Part shown: positions 1 through 11,363 of the stretch, piece after piece
Layout of the letters: each line of letters starts with the position of its first letter
How positions within the stretch are numbered: position 1 is the stretch's first letter
Source of the DNA: Panagrolaimus kolymaensis
Lineage: Eukaryota > Nematoda > Chromadorea > Rhabditida > Panagrolaimidae
DNA: 64,000 nt
Direction of reading: 5' to 3'
NCBI GenBank assembly: GCA_028622995.1
Contig: JAJQJQ010000097.1
Location: 1-64,000 of the forward strand
Program-made: the position numbers and the translations under genes
Notes under the pieces: generated by a model
What the model was told of the DNA's origin: nothing
What the model saw: the letters and a program-made list of their open reading frames with translations, nothing else
Databases searched by the model: none

Positions 1-137
1 ACAGTAACAAACATAAAAAATTCTGAGAAAAGTTTTATAAAAAAAACATACATATTTTTACAATTATTACTTTTATTAGATTAAAGATTAATTATTTCGA
101 AACATAAAAACGTTCAAATGCGGCAAAAAATACTTTA

Positions 138-1130
138 CTATGTAAAAGTTGGATTAGCAACAAAAACTTTAGTTTTTGAATTAAAACCAAGCATTCTTTT
201 GCATGCTTTTGAATAGATCCAAGCACATATCGTAATGTTAATTGCAGTGACAGTAATTACATAAGGACCTATTGTTTCATTTAATGCTCCGCCTGTTATC
301 TAAAAAATATGTTTTATTTTTCTACGTAAATAAAAATATTAAATATAAAAACCTTAAAAGCGTACCCAATTATTAGCTTCGGCTATTCCAGTTGGAATAA
401 CTTCCAAAGATGTCGTCAATCCAATAATAATGATTATAGTTTTTGTAAGATTTCGACCTTGGCTATTGCTACCTTTGAGAATTTTTCTCATCAAACAATA
501 AAGCACGATGCCTCCACCAAAATTAAAAAAGGCTAAAGTTAATTTAGTTCGAGTCCAATTTAAATTCGGAAGGGCAACCATTAAGCAACCAAACATTGGG
601 CAATATGTTTTTGAACTTTGAGGGATTCCTACTAATACTGGATTAGCCCATAGAATTATGCAACATCCAATAATAAGTGTTATGATATTCGCATAACTAC
701 AATAAACTCTATATTTTGAGCTATATTTTACTGGGAATAAAATAGAAAAGCATCGATCCAAGCAAAGAAAAATGTCTATTATTGATCCTAGCATTCCTGA
801 AATCAAATGAGGGAGCCCTAACCAAAATAATATTCTTGCATCATAAACATTTTGTTCAGGCCTCCAAAGTGCAATTAAATACACAAAATTCATTTGTGAA
901 ATGGTAGAGTAAAATAATAAAAAAATAAAATAAATATTTAAAATTGGCGAAACTTTGGAAGTTTTAAGGAAAAAACCTTTTAAAAGCAAAATATCTTTAG
1001 AAAATTTTATCGAGAAAAGCATCAAAACAAATCCTAGAACATGATGGAATAATATTACAGCCGTAATATATTTCATTTTTACACCAACAAAAATAAAGAA
1101 ATAAATTCTAAAATATTTCTTTGACAGCAA
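138..1130 (-). CDS. Nematode serpentine chemoreceptor-like GPCR, paralog A (2 exons)
   Basis: This is a probable seven-transmembrane chemosensory receptor of the plasma membrane. Exon 1 runs 1130-366 and exon 2 runs 299-138. The intron has donor GTACGC and acceptor TTTTTTAG in phase 0, and the join gives an open frame of 308 codons. Hydrophobic segments are spaced as in a 7TM protein. After TM3 there is a DRC-x-SI-x-FP motif (D125, R126), followed by a C-x-x-F-G-C loop before TM5. Exon 2 encodes TM7, with IGPY and ICAWIYSKA. An in-frame Met at 1076 is the likelier start: it aligns with an internal Met of the paralog at 11364-12311, and a splice-acceptor-like TTTTAG at 1109-1108 lies just upstream. 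The exact sr family is not assigned. The two paralogs share the intron position, which supports the gene model. Confidence 0.8.
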
Positions 1131-1749
1131 AAAATTATTGATACACTTTTCTAAATATTTTATAGCCTATTATTTTAACAAAAATTATTACTTCTCAAAA
1201 AAAATTTTATCGACATATTTAAAAATTAATGTGCTCTTTTTACTCATAAAATTTTTCTTCTTTACTAACAACGCCTATTAATACTTGTTGAATATTCTTT
1301 GTAATTTATCGAAAAAAAGGTTATAAACTTTTTAAGAGAAAAAAATTAACACTTTAAACTAAATTTCTTAATTGGTTTATCACGTAAAAAAAAGATTGAC
1401 CTTGATTTAAAAATAGGCATTGCTTTACATTATTATTAGAAAATGTGAATATCGATTTGAATGGAGCCTTCAAAAAGTTTAATCTCTTATAACAAAGCTA
1501 AAGCTTATTATTCTTATAAGTTTAAAACCCGAAGATATAAAATAACGTCGATTATATTGATTTCCATACTTTAACATTTAAAAATCTTAAAGAAATTTTA
1601 CATAAACAATACTTTTACATTTATTATTTTATTAAATTTTACTATGTATATTCAAAATATAAAAAATCATACTCATTTCAAAAAAGGCAAAAAAAGAATA
1701 GAATATTATATCCAAGTAAAGTTTCAATTTTTTTTATTTTGTTTTTGTT
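1131..1749. other. Intergenic, AT-rich
   Basis: I see no coding signal, RNA gene or clear repeat here. The stretch separates the start of one minus-strand gene from the 3' end of the next minus-strand gene. Confidence 0.5.
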
Positions 1750-2443
1750 TCATTTTTGATCTACTTCATTGATTGTAGCTCTTAGTATACCTAATTGAAT
1801 GTGTCGACATATTTTTGTAAAACGGTGGTCGCTAATTATGTATACTCGTTGAATGAAGGATGAACAAACAGGAACAATATTGATTTTAGCTGCCAACTGT
1901 CCATCATCAGTGAAGCATTTTTGAATTAGCATAAAGTGAAATCGAAAAATATCATGATAATTTGATGTTGTACCAATAAGCGAAATTGGTAAAAGTTGTC
2001 GAACTCTCATAATGAGTTCTCTAAAAAGGTAATAAATTTATTAAATTTTTTATTTAAAAAAAGATTAAACAAACGAACGGGCTAAATTTGAAGTTACAAC
2101 AATTTCCGCAACATTTTGTCATCAACGTTTCTTCGATAGAAAATGGCTTCAAATGCTTTGGTAATGATTCTATAAAAATTTTATATTGGCGAGAAATTTC
2201 AAATGTGCTTTGAGTTTTTAATTTATCAGCAATATTTTCTAATTTCTAGATAAAACTATTATCGATAGTAACATTTTCTTCCATTCTTTCGTCTTCATTA
2301 TCTTCAAGTTCATAAAAAGATCGAATACCAGAAAGATCGAACCCTTTGAATTCGCTGGCTTCTTCTTTATCGTCAATTTCTTTGAAAGGTAGAATTCCAG
2401 AAAGATCGAACCCTTCGAATTTGTTTTCTTCATTCTGCGTCAT
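1750..2443 (-). CDS. Hypothetical multi-exon protein with FDLSGI repeat (model uncertain)
   Basis: The function is not recognised. The first exon starts at ATG 2443-2441, directly after a strong acceptor TTTTCAG ending at 2445, as expected for a trans-spliced or cis-spliced nematode start. It encodes an acidic segment in which a short motif, E-F-(E/K)-G-F-D-L-S-G-I, occurs twice about 25 residues apart. The frame then meets a TAG near 2248-2250. The same frame continues open for about 60 further codons, ending with a CCGNCC cysteine cluster. The last exon is 2020-1750, after acceptor TTTTTAG at 2022-2021, and ends in TGA. Joins through weak donors GTTGAT or GTTCGT would keep frame. The TAG would need a short intron to be removed, or else the gene is broken. 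It could be a diverged gene or a young pseudogene. Confidence 0.4.
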
Positions 2444-3147
2444 CCTGAAAACTATTGTAAATTTGAATAAATGAAGAAGAAGAAAAAAAGATAAAAAAAC
2501 ATTTTCAATAAAACAAAACGGCGTAACAACATATTTTGTAAAGGTATGTATGCCTTTTATTACTTATTTTTTTAAACAATTTTTAAAGTACCTATTTTCC
2601 TCTTTTTCTCTCATGAAGCAGTAAAATGTTTGGAAAGCAATTTTTATGAAAGGAAAAATGTTGCCCAAGGACTGTCCACGCGGGGGCAAACACTTAATTC
2701 AACTAAAAGAAAAAAAAATCGATTTTTTTTTTTCACTCTAAAATAACACCTTTTGCACACTTTTCTCAATCTTGGTTTTCGAAAAAACGACGACAGCCTA
2801 TAATTTTTTTTCGACAAAAAAAGCTTTTACATCTTTATCATTTTTTTTTTGTCTGTCATTTTTTTATTTTTGACTCAACAAAACTGCTAAAAGTCGATAA
2901 CATGTATGTATATACTGCGCAAAAAAATGTGCAGATAAGAAAAACTGAATGCAATACTGAGAATGTTTAATCAAAACAATTCCTGCAATCAAAGGGCACT
3001 TCATTAATAAAGGTGCCTATAATTTTTTGTTAAATTCATACTTTTCAATGAAAAAAAACCAAATTATATTAAGCATTTACATGGAAACTACAAAATAGAC
3101 ACAAAAATAATAACATAAAAATTTGCTAAAAATGTATGATTTATTTT
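2444..3147. other. Intergenic, AT-rich with homopolymer runs
   Basis: No gene is visible. The stretch is dominated by A and T runs, with a small GC-richer island near 2670-2690. It lies between two minus-strand genes and probably holds the promoter of the hypothetical gene and the 3' end of the receptor gene. Confidence 0.45.
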
Positions 3148-4296
3148 TTAAATAGTGTTACGTTTTTCGTAGCGCAAATTTGCTTTTTCTCCATTGTTTG
3201 TTCTTCCTGTGGATCCATCCAAAGATTGAAGCATAGAACCTTCAGTTTTTGGAGCATTTTGTAAACTATTTTTCTTTGATTTGAAACAATTTAAAAATAC
3301 AGTTCTATAAGGTTTGATAAAAATCACAGTAATAATTGGATCATAAAGTGCAATAAAAGTGCAACAAAAAATGTAAAAACTAATTAAATGGCCTTTGGGC
3401 TCTGTGAAAAATAAAAATGTTGAAAACACTAAAATAATTGGAATTCCCAAAATAAATGCAAAACCAAAAAATTGGGCATAAATAACTCGAAGCAACATTT
3501 TATTCTTTTCTTGGAGACCCAATGACATGGAAGCTGATAATTTTCGAGATTTAATTGCGTTCAAAATAAGTACGATAATAATTAGAAAAACCCGAATCAA
3601 TCCAAAAATTAAGCAACAAATAACTGGAAAACCTATTTCATTTGCATTTGCACCTGCCATTCCAATTACATAATTAATGTCCACTGGAATGGACGTCGTA
3701 GAAGTTAAATGCGTAATTAAAATATTTTCAATTTCATTCGGAGTTTTTAATGACACAAATTTCATGCTATCAATATTTGCTCCAATGGTGCCAAAAATTA
3801 AAAAGCATAAACTACTCGTTGCAAGAATTCCAAAAATAATCAAAGGTATTTTTGAATGCGGTTTTGAACGCATCGCAAAATATCTCTCTAAAACCATTCC
3901 ACTGCAGCAATCAACCAATGAAAAAGCAAAATAACAAATAAATACTGCATTTGTTAAAGCTAAATTTGGTGGAAATAAATCTTTTGCAAATCCATTTGGA
4001 TAAATAAAAAAGAATGGATGCAACAAAGTTGGAGAATAAAATGCAAAAGAAATTTCAAATAAAAGTGTAAAACAAGCGTATGGAAGCAAAAAAAGTTTGA
4101 AATTATTCATAGATTTTGGAGTTTTTGTAAGTATAATTCCAATTAAAATAAAGTTAAATAAAATTGTAATCCCCTCAATTATGAATGAGAAAGGCTTACA
4201 TTTTAAAATCATTTCTTCATTATAAATTTTTTCGCTGGAATTAAATTTTATTATTTCAGCCATTTTAAAGCAAATATAAACTTTGAATGCAACCAA
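3148..4296 (-). CDS. Nematode 7TM chemoreceptor-like GPCR (Str/Srh-like superfamily), single exon
   Basis: This is a probable chemosensory GPCR of 382 codons in one uninterrupted ORF. About seven hydrophobic segments are visible, the first near residues 36-57. TM3 is followed by an LERYFAM segment at about 136-142. TM7 ends with IKPYR at about 327-331, before a hydrophilic Ser/Asn-rich cytoplasmic tail of about 50 residues. A (V/I)KPYR motif just after TM7 is typical of the nematode Str/Srd/Srh/Sri chemoreceptor group. A second in-frame Met at position 12 (4263) followed by a polar stretch is an alternative start. The receptor on the plus strand at 13527-14776 carries the same KPYR signature but has two introns. 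The ligand is unknown. Confidence 0.8.
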   Translation of the reverse strand: MVAFKVYICFKMAEIIKFNSSEKIYNEEMILKCKPFSFIIEGITILFNFILIGIILTKTPKSMNNFKLFLLPYACFTLLFEISFAFYSPTLLHPFFFIYPNGFAKDLFPPNLALTNAVFICYFAFSLVDCCSGMVLERYFAMRSKPHSKIPLIIFGILATSSLCFLIFGTIGANIDSMKFVSLKTPNEIENILITHLTSTTSIPVDINYVIGMAGANANEIGFPVICCLIFGLIRVFLIIIVLILNAIKSRKLSASMSLGLQEKNKMLLRVIYAQFFGFAFILGIPIILVFSTFLFFTEPKGHLISFYIFCCTFIALYDPIITVIFIKPYRTVFLNCFKSKKNSLQNAPKTEGSMLQSLDGSTGRTNNGEKANLRYEKRNTI

Positions 4297-4965
4297 AAAA
4301 AGTTTTCAAGCTGTTACCAACTTGTGTAAATGTAATTTATTTTCGAAATTAGTAAATAAATTTGCAACAAAATTAAAAAAAATAAAGTAGGAGGCTGTTT
4401 ATCTTTCAAAAACGCCTGAAAATTTTTAGTTGATCTTTGAAAATTTGCTTTTTTTTAATGGGTATTTCTTTGCGTTCTTTATTCATAAATTTATAAAAAA
4501 GTATAAGTTTTTTAATTAATTTTGGAAATCCAGATGTTTTTTCCTTCTCAAAAACTTTCAAAAACAAATAATTTTTCCTTTATGTTTTTTTAAAAGTTTT
4601 AACCCTTTGCTAAAAGCTATTATTGTATTTTTGATATTCTCTTTTTTCTTTATTACCTTGAAAATATAGCGCACAAAATCTAAAAAGTAAAAAAAGATAG
4701 AGAGGAATGGTTAAATTTTTTGTTGCTAAAAACAAAAATTATGTATTCAATCACACGTAACTAATTTGTTACACTAGCGCAGATTTTTGAAGATAAAATT
4801 ACTTCTTTTTTTTCACGCAAAAATCTCGTGAAACTATTTATTTTATGTAATTAAAAATAGTCGAAAGATTATAGCAGCATTAATGTTTAAATTACTGCAC
4901 TTTATTTGTATTTAAATATTCATAGATTATTATTATAAAACTTTAATTACAATACAAAAAAATTA
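4297..4965. other. Intergenic, AT-rich
   Basis: No open frame of interest, RNA gene or repeat is seen. It lies upstream of the receptor gene at 3148-4296 and downstream of the secreted-protein gene at 4966-6571, both on the minus strand. Confidence 0.5.
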
Positions 4966-6571
4966 TTAATAAATAAAATAAAATCCAATAAAGGCGAGGA
5001 AAACAGCAGAAAATAATTTGAAAGTTGGAAACATTTCTTTTGCATCTGATTTCTTTGTTGAGGTTGATGGATATTTGAAAGGTTCTTGCTCAGTACTTTG
5101 TTGTTGCGGAGTTGATGGAGGAGATATGGTTGAAGGATGAAGCGTAGTTGAAGGTTCAGGAGTAGTTGGTCGAAGATGATCTGTAAAATGAATAATAAGA
5201 GAAACATTTAATTTTTGTAACAATTTACTTACATTCACCAAATCTATGATGCTTAATATATTCTTCTTTAATATAAAATAAAGGAACCACGGTTGAATTT
5301 GGATCTGTTATGATTTTTGTAACATAGTCAATTTCGTCTTCTACAAAAATATTGAGTAACACACATATTATAAAAATATAGATAATAACTTACTATAATG
5401 ACCAATAAAACCATGCCCAGTTGTTGGATGTCTTCCATAAACAAATATTTGACCACCGTAACTTTGAAATACGGGCTTTATATCATGAAATAAACCATTA
5501 CGAGATGCATTCAAAAGTTGTTTATCAAAATCTTTTAAAACAATAGATTCCATTTGTGTTTGAGGAGCTTCAGGATCATCTTCAAAAAAATGATAGGCAT
5601 GTGTTTCAGCTGAAAAAAAGTTGGAAAGGAATTAGGTATATATAAGTTAGTTAAAAGGCTTACGATCATGCGTCATATCACCATCCCAATATAACGAAAC
5701 GAAGCAACTTAGCAAAGGATCAAAAGCAAAGAATTTCAATAAGTAATTGTGAGTTGGATAATTCGTTATGCGATGGAAGTTTGTAATTTTAATCATTCCA
5801 CCATAATGTTCACGCTAAAAAAAATTGAATGTTACCAATAATTAAAAAAGGTTTTAAAAATAACTTACAAAGGTATCAAAGGGAACAGAGATAACACAAA
5901 TATTTTCTTTATCTTTGATGAAAACCCATATGTTTTTTGATTTCTTTTGATTTATATAAACAGTTGGATATTCCAAATCATCATGAGAATCGCCATATTT
6001 TGCTAAAAAATAATACATATGTTAATCATGGTCTAACTGAATTTGACAGAAAAACTTACGAATGTTATAGCCACCATTTGTTTCATATACAAGCCAAGTT
6101 TTGAAGCTATGACTAACAAAAGTAAAGTTAGTATATTTGAAAATAAATGTAAAAAACTTACAACATATCTCCTTTACCGTCATTCCAAATGCTAAGTTCA
6201 AAATGATTTTCATATCGAGGAGTAAATACGTAAACAGGAAAACCAAATTTATCAGAATCAATATTCAAGCTATTTTTTATTTTTCTATCATTGAAAATTG
6301 CGAGATCAAGCTTTTCTCTAAAAATTCTACCGTAAGTTCATATAAAAAACTCAGAAAATACTTACGTTCCATAATTAGAATAAAACCAAGGTCTGAAACG
6401 ATCATCATCAAAACAATTATGAAATTCCAAAGATTGGTTTTGAAGTGAGCAGTAATTAATTCCTCTATTTCCCATCTCTCTGTAATAATATAATTCATCA
6501 CCACCATCAGAATAAGCAAGCAAGAAGAAAGAGATTATTTGAAGGAGAATTAGCAACATTTTCACAGCCAT
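4966..6571 (-). CDS. Secreted, probably GPI-anchored surface protein, 8 exons, family not recognised
   Basis: Eight exons join in frame: 6571-6366, 6317-6162, 6112-6060, 6002-5869, 5814-5664, 5609-5394, 5340-5233 and 5180-4966. All introns are 43-57 nt with GTAAG or a near match at the donor and TTTTTAG or TTTTCAG at the acceptor. They give 412 residues. The first Met after the GTCGTCGTC tract begins a clear signal peptide (MAVKMLLILLQ). The body is polar with several Cys, aromatic-rich strands and N-glycosylation sites (NQS, NAS, NST). It is followed by a Pro/Thr/Ser-rich linker near residues 340-385. The last 20 or so residues are hydrophobic up to the stop, as in a GPI-attachment signal or a C-terminal membrane anchor. 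I see no catalytic motif and do not name a family. A surface or secreted glycoprotein is the safest reading. Confidence 0.8.
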
Positions 6572-6839
6572 TGTCGTCGTCGTCGTTCGTTGTCGTTTAC
6601 AAAAAAAACAAAAATGCACGAATGAAAAAAAGACTTTTGTGAAAAACAAAAAATGATTTTTTTATGCAATCACAAAATTCATTCATGTTTTTTTTGTAAT
6701 TTGCATACCAATATGGAATTTTTTTTGTCAGTAAGCTTTAAAAATGTTTTTCATAAAGTTTTAGAGTAAAGGATTTTTGTGTTTTATAAATAAAAGTCCA
6801 TGAAATTATTAAAATAATAAACGAAGTTAATTAAATGTT
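6572..6839. other. Intergenic, upstream of the secreted-protein gene
   Basis: AT-rich DNA with T and A runs. A GTCGTCGTCGTCG trinucleotide tract at about 6573-6586 lies in the 5' untranslated region of the minus-strand gene. No other feature was seen. Confidence 0.4.
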
Positions 6840-7241
6840 ATGTTTCATAGTATTCTAAATAGTGGAACAACGAAATGCATGTTTTTTGGTTGCTTTTTAA
6901 ATGGATCTTCCACGCATATGTTGGAAACAAAACTTTCTTTACTATTCATTAATATTATTGGTGGTCTTATTTTATGCATGCATGAATCGATACTTTTCTT
7001 TTGTACAATTATTGCAAGAATAATTTTTCCTTTTAGAATCAAAATAAAATTTAATTTATTCCAATTTTTTGTTTGTTTCAAATTGATAAATAATAAGTCT
7101 TTGAGACACCTTTTGTCTTATTTTAGAACCAAATCGATTAAATTAATGGCCAAAACTAATTTAAAAATGTTTAAAACCATCAAAAATAAGTATATGATCA
7201 AAAGCATAGTCAAAAGTACCTTTAAAAAAAAGTATTTTTGA
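6840..7241 (+). pseudogene. Relic of a serpentine receptor related to paralogs A and B
   Basis: The first 50 or so codons of this open frame match the extracellular loop 2 to TM5 part of the two intact receptors at 138-1130 and 11364-12311. It has C-x-x-F-G-C (paralogs CPMFGC and CRTFGC), then after 11 residues TKLSLLFINIIGGLIL. The paralogs have TKLTLAFFNFGGGIVL and TKFSIILANDIGGIIL at almost the same spacing. Upstream, the frame closes at a TAA (6828-6830) and TM1-TM4 are missing. Downstream, similarity fades and TM6-TM7 were not found, so this is a fragment rather than a gene. It lies on the opposite strand to the intact copies, which implies an inverted duplication or transposed fragment. 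The similarity was judged by eye. Confidence 0.55.
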
Positions 7242-7875
7242 TATTGGTGCATATTTGGTGTATTTGGTGTATTTGGTGTTATTTCAATGTCCAAAAACCT
7301 GTGGATATCCTATATTTTTTGTTGCAAAATAATAACATATTTATTAATTTAGCATTAACAAAGCATATTTTCATCATTTTACAATGAAAAATAGCAAAAT
7401 TTAAATATTATTTTTTAATATTTTTGATAGTTTAGCAACATATAACTATTTTTCTAACTTATCAGACCTCTTAAAACCATACATTTTCTGAATCCACTCG
7501 TCGAGACGAAACGAATGGTACCAAAATTATAAAATATTTACTAGTTTTTTAAATATGACATTTTGTCTCGCCACGAAAAAATATAATTTTCGTGGTAAGA
7601 TCATGACGCACATTTGCATGGTTAATAAGTGGTCCATTTCCTATCGTTTGGTGTAAAAAAACTCCGGTGTAGTCCATTGAAACTGAAAAGTACGCCCTTA
7701 CAGGACACCCGGAGAGACAGTGAACTGCGTTCTGTAAAAAAAATTTTGCACTTATTTTTAGAGAAAAGCACGAGTGTAAAAAAGTTTTGAGGAAAAAAAA
7801 AAGATAAAATACAGTTTTTTTAATGGCTAAAATTCTAAATTCTACAAAAATTTAATGACTATTTCTTTTTTATAG
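7242..7875. other. Gap before the esterase: short tandem repeat and GC-richer hairpin segment
   Basis: Three copies of the 9-mer TATTTGGTG lie at 7252-7278. From about 7495 to 7735 the sequence is distinctly GC-richer than its surroundings and looks like an inserted dispersed repeat, including a perfect stem-loop at 7571-7595. The expected 5' exon of the carboxylesterase was not found here. Confidence 0.4.
7571..7595. repeat. Perfect 9-bp stem-loop
   Basis: CCACGAAAA at 7571-7579 pairs with TTTTCGTGG at 7587-7595 across a 7-nt loop. It sits inside the GC-richer segment upstream of the esterase and may be part of a dispersed repeat. No function can be assigned. Confidence 0.5.
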
Positions 7876-9767
7876 CGCCCTCAACCTCCAGAAAATTGGA
7901 GCCTTCCACTCGATGCTACAAAATTTCGAGATTCATGTATCCCATTTAATTATGGAAGCATTAATCACAAAAATTTCTCTGAAGATTGTTTATATTTAAA
8001 TATTATAACTCCTACAGAGGAAAATCCTCCACAAGGTTATCCAGTTTTGGTTTTTATTCATGGTGGAGGCTTTTGGTTTGGTGATGCTGTAACACTTGGA
8101 TATGAAAAAATAACTAAAAATTTTGCTAAACGTGGAATTATTACCGTTACTATTGCATATAGAGTTGGAATTTATGGTAAGTAACAAACAAAAAAATTGA
8201 TATGTAAAGTTAAAAAAAGGAAATTTGGTTTTTTAGGTTTCATGTCGCTTGGAACTGATGAAGATTCAGGAAATCTTGGATTATGTGATCAAGTAGCGGC
8301 TTTAAAATTTATCAAAAATAATATTCAATTTTTTGGTGGAAATTCTAATAATATTACCCTTTGGGGTATTAGCGCTGGAGCAGCTTCAGTTGATTTATTG
8401 ACTTTATCCCCACATTCTCGAGGTTCGTAATATTTAAAAAGCTAAAATTATATTTTTCTTATAAAAAAATATTTATTTATTTTTTTTTAGATTTATTTCA
8501 TAAAGCTATTGAAGGAAGTGGAGTGGCAACTTGCGAATTTGCTAATAGTCAACCTTCCACACAAGTCACAAAAAATTTGGCTGAAGCTATGGGTTGCAAA
8601 TCAAAAACTCCGAAAGAAATTAAAGCGTTTCTAAAAAAGCAAAAATGGGAAGATATTTTGCGAGTTTCTTCAGAAAAAGTAAATTTTATATTTTTGCGCT
8701 AAATTTAAATAAAATACATATGATAAAAAGTTTATTGTTTTTTAGTTTATTCCAAATAAATCTTTTCCCAACTATCTTGGATGGGGTCCTCGATATGATA
8801 ATGATTTTTTTGATGGAAAAACTATTGAAGAATTAATTCAAGAAGCTCCATCCAAACCTTTAATTGCTGGAATGACAACAATGGAAGGCGCAACATTTAC
8901 AGGTAATTTTTCACCTATAAAAAATATTTTATAAAATCAAATAATTACAAAATAAAAATTTTTAGGTTTGATGCGTAAAAGCTCTTCTGAATTAGCCACT
9001 TACGGAGCTGAAGATTTAAATAATACAATTCGAAATAATTATGCTTGCCAACAAAGAGTTGGTGAAGAATATCAAGAAATTCAAGAAAATATCATTGATT
9101 TTTTCGTATTCCAAAATGCTCCAAAAAATCCATCTCCAAATTTTTATATTCAAAGACACGCTGAACTTCAAACGGATTTAATGTTTCAATCACAAATTTT
9201 AATGGAAACCGATGCCAAAGTAAAAAAAGGATGGCCCGTATTTTTTTATTTATGGAATCATATGAGTTCTTCCATTCTAAATACTTTGCCCGCAGCTAAA
9301 GGTAATTTTTTTTGGTTTTAAAATTTCTATAAAAAAGTTTAAAAATTTAAATAATTAAATTTTTAGGAGCGTGGCACACTTCAGAAAAACGTTATTTTTT
9401 TGATAGCTCTTCTAATTCCACAAATATTTTGGGACCGGAAGAATTAAAAATACAAAATTATTTTTCGGATATCATTGCAAATTTTGCATATTCTGGGTTA
9501 GTTTTTTTCTTTTTTCACCAAATTTTTTTGAAAGATATATATGTGAATAATTTTTTCAGAAATCCAAACACTTCCAAAATTGATTTTCCTCGCTATGATT
9601 TAACTAATAGAAAATCGCTATGGATTGATCCAATCCCAAAAATTAATTATGGCCAGTTTGAAAGCGGACGACATAAATTTTGGAAAAAACATGTCAACAA
9701 ATTTAATTTTAATATTTTACGTGGCCGAACTCGAACTCAAATACTCAATGGTTCATCTTTGGATTAA
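7876..9767 (+). CDS. Carboxylesterase type B (alpha/beta hydrolase), 7 exons, N-terminus not found
   Basis: This is a serine hydrolase of the carboxylesterase/cholinesterase family, which hydrolyses carboxylic esters and is usually secreted or luminal. Exons are 7876-8176, 8237-8422, 8491-8678, 8746-8902, 8966-9301, 9367-9496 and 9560-9767. All joins preserve frame and give 501 residues. Visible motifs are the oxyanion-hole HGGGF, the conserved GNLGLCDQVAAL stretch, the nucleophile elbow G-I-S-A-G (Ser at about 146 of this fragment), a TTMEG segment holding the likely acidic residue, and the catalytic His in GAWHTSE. Family members are usually about 550 residues. The first roughly 50, with the signal peptide and FxGIPYAxPP motif, are absent: the first visible exon begins at RPQPPENW after acceptor TTTTTATAG. 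Either a short 5' exon lies beyond an enlarged intron or the gene is 5'-truncated. A poly(A) signal AATAAA lies at 9867-9872. Confidence 0.85.
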
Positions 9768-11363
9768 TTGAATTGTTTGCTTTAGTTTCTTTTAAAGGCT
9801 TCCAAGCTTTTTGAAAATTGTTTCAAATCCATTTGTCTCTTTCATATAAATTTCTTTCATTAATTAAATAAAATTATTTTATAAAAAAACTGATAATAAC
9901 AAGAAACTCTACTTAAAATTAATTGTTTTTTATGGTGTAAAAAACACGCTAACTGCCGAAGAAAACTGTGTTTTAGGTTTGAATAATATGTTTCTGATTT
10001 CCATAGCACCTTCACATAAAAAAACTCACATTTTTTGTTTGTTAAATTATTACTTTTACAAATTAGTTAATAGAACCTTTTTTTTTTAGTTTTACTTTCT
10101 ACGAAATTGTTGTGAGGGCATTTATTTAAGGTAAAGTTTATTTTAATGATAGTGAGTGAGTGAGGCAAATTTGCAGGTGACTTTTATAACTTTAGTTTAA
10201 AGAAATTTTTCTTAGAAATACAAACATTTAATTTTCTTTTTGTCAGTCCATAACTTCTCCACCCATGCGTTCCCATTTTTTTTTTACAATCATAACTCGG
10301 AGGATAGCTGGTGACAAAAAATAAAAGGTAACCATAGATAACGAGATAGGGGTAAAATTCTCATGAAAAACTTCCAAACTTTATGTGCCTTACCGAAATT
10401 TACCCACTCAACATTACTTCAAAAAGTAACATATTAAACGTCTAAAAAATTAATTCCGTCCTTTTTTTAATTTATGAAAAAATAAATTTGTGTAAAACTG
10501 TCACTTTAGTTTCATTTATATGAGATGAATTTACAACCAGAATTTGTAAAAGAAAAAATAAATATTTCACCCACTCACTTTTAAAATAAAATTAACAATT
10601 TTTAAAACTGTAGCGCTCATTTCTTGTTTTTGTTTAACATCGAATGCTATTGTAAAAAATATTAATTTATGACTGTTCTTAAATGACTTTCATTTAAACA
10701 TAAAAATTAAAGTCCACAAATACAACTTTTACAGTCATGTTTTTTAAAAATTCAAACCTCCGCGTTTGAGTAAAAATAATATTATTTGTTGACCAAACAT
10801 TAAATATTTTTGAAAGCCCAAGACATAATCTGATAAAGATTGATTTTTTCTTCATTTTTTAATGTTTTTTAATTTCAGCCTAAGAAAAAAATATACAAAA
10901 ATAGAAACTCTGTAAATTAGCTTTTTGATCCATCTTTTTTTATTCCTTTAATTTTTGCTTTTATCCGTTTTGAAGTTATAGCTTTAAAGAATGTAGTTTT
11001 TGCAAAAATAAACCAAAAAGTTAAGTATTAATTTTATTTTATTTTAAAAGCAAAGATAGCAACAACATAAGTATGTACAATATCCAATTAAAAAAAAGTA
11101 AAATTCTAAATTTTCTTGTTATTCATCGTAGTGAGTATGAAAAGTGTTAATTTTGGTAGCACTTGCACATAAAAATTAGAACAAACTTTTTTTTAAGTAA
11201 TGACATATTAAAATTAGTTTTAAATACATACATACTTTCAACAATTTAAAATTGATGGTTGGAAAATCATTTACATTTATCACAATTTTTTTAAATTTTA
11301 TTTCAGAGGAATATACAGTTGCAAAATTTTTGAATTCTAAAAAGAGATCATATGTGAAAAAAT
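9768..11363. other. Intergenic, AT-rich
   Basis: It contains the esterase 3' UTR with AATAAA at 9867-9872. Beyond that I see only AT-rich sequence with homopolymer runs. The 3' end of the minus-strand receptor lies at its right edge. Confidence 0.5.

Noticed and set aside
6845..7081. 78-codon minus-strand ORF
   Set aside because: It is the shadow of the receptor relic on the plus strand, and only the plus-strand reading matches the paralogs.
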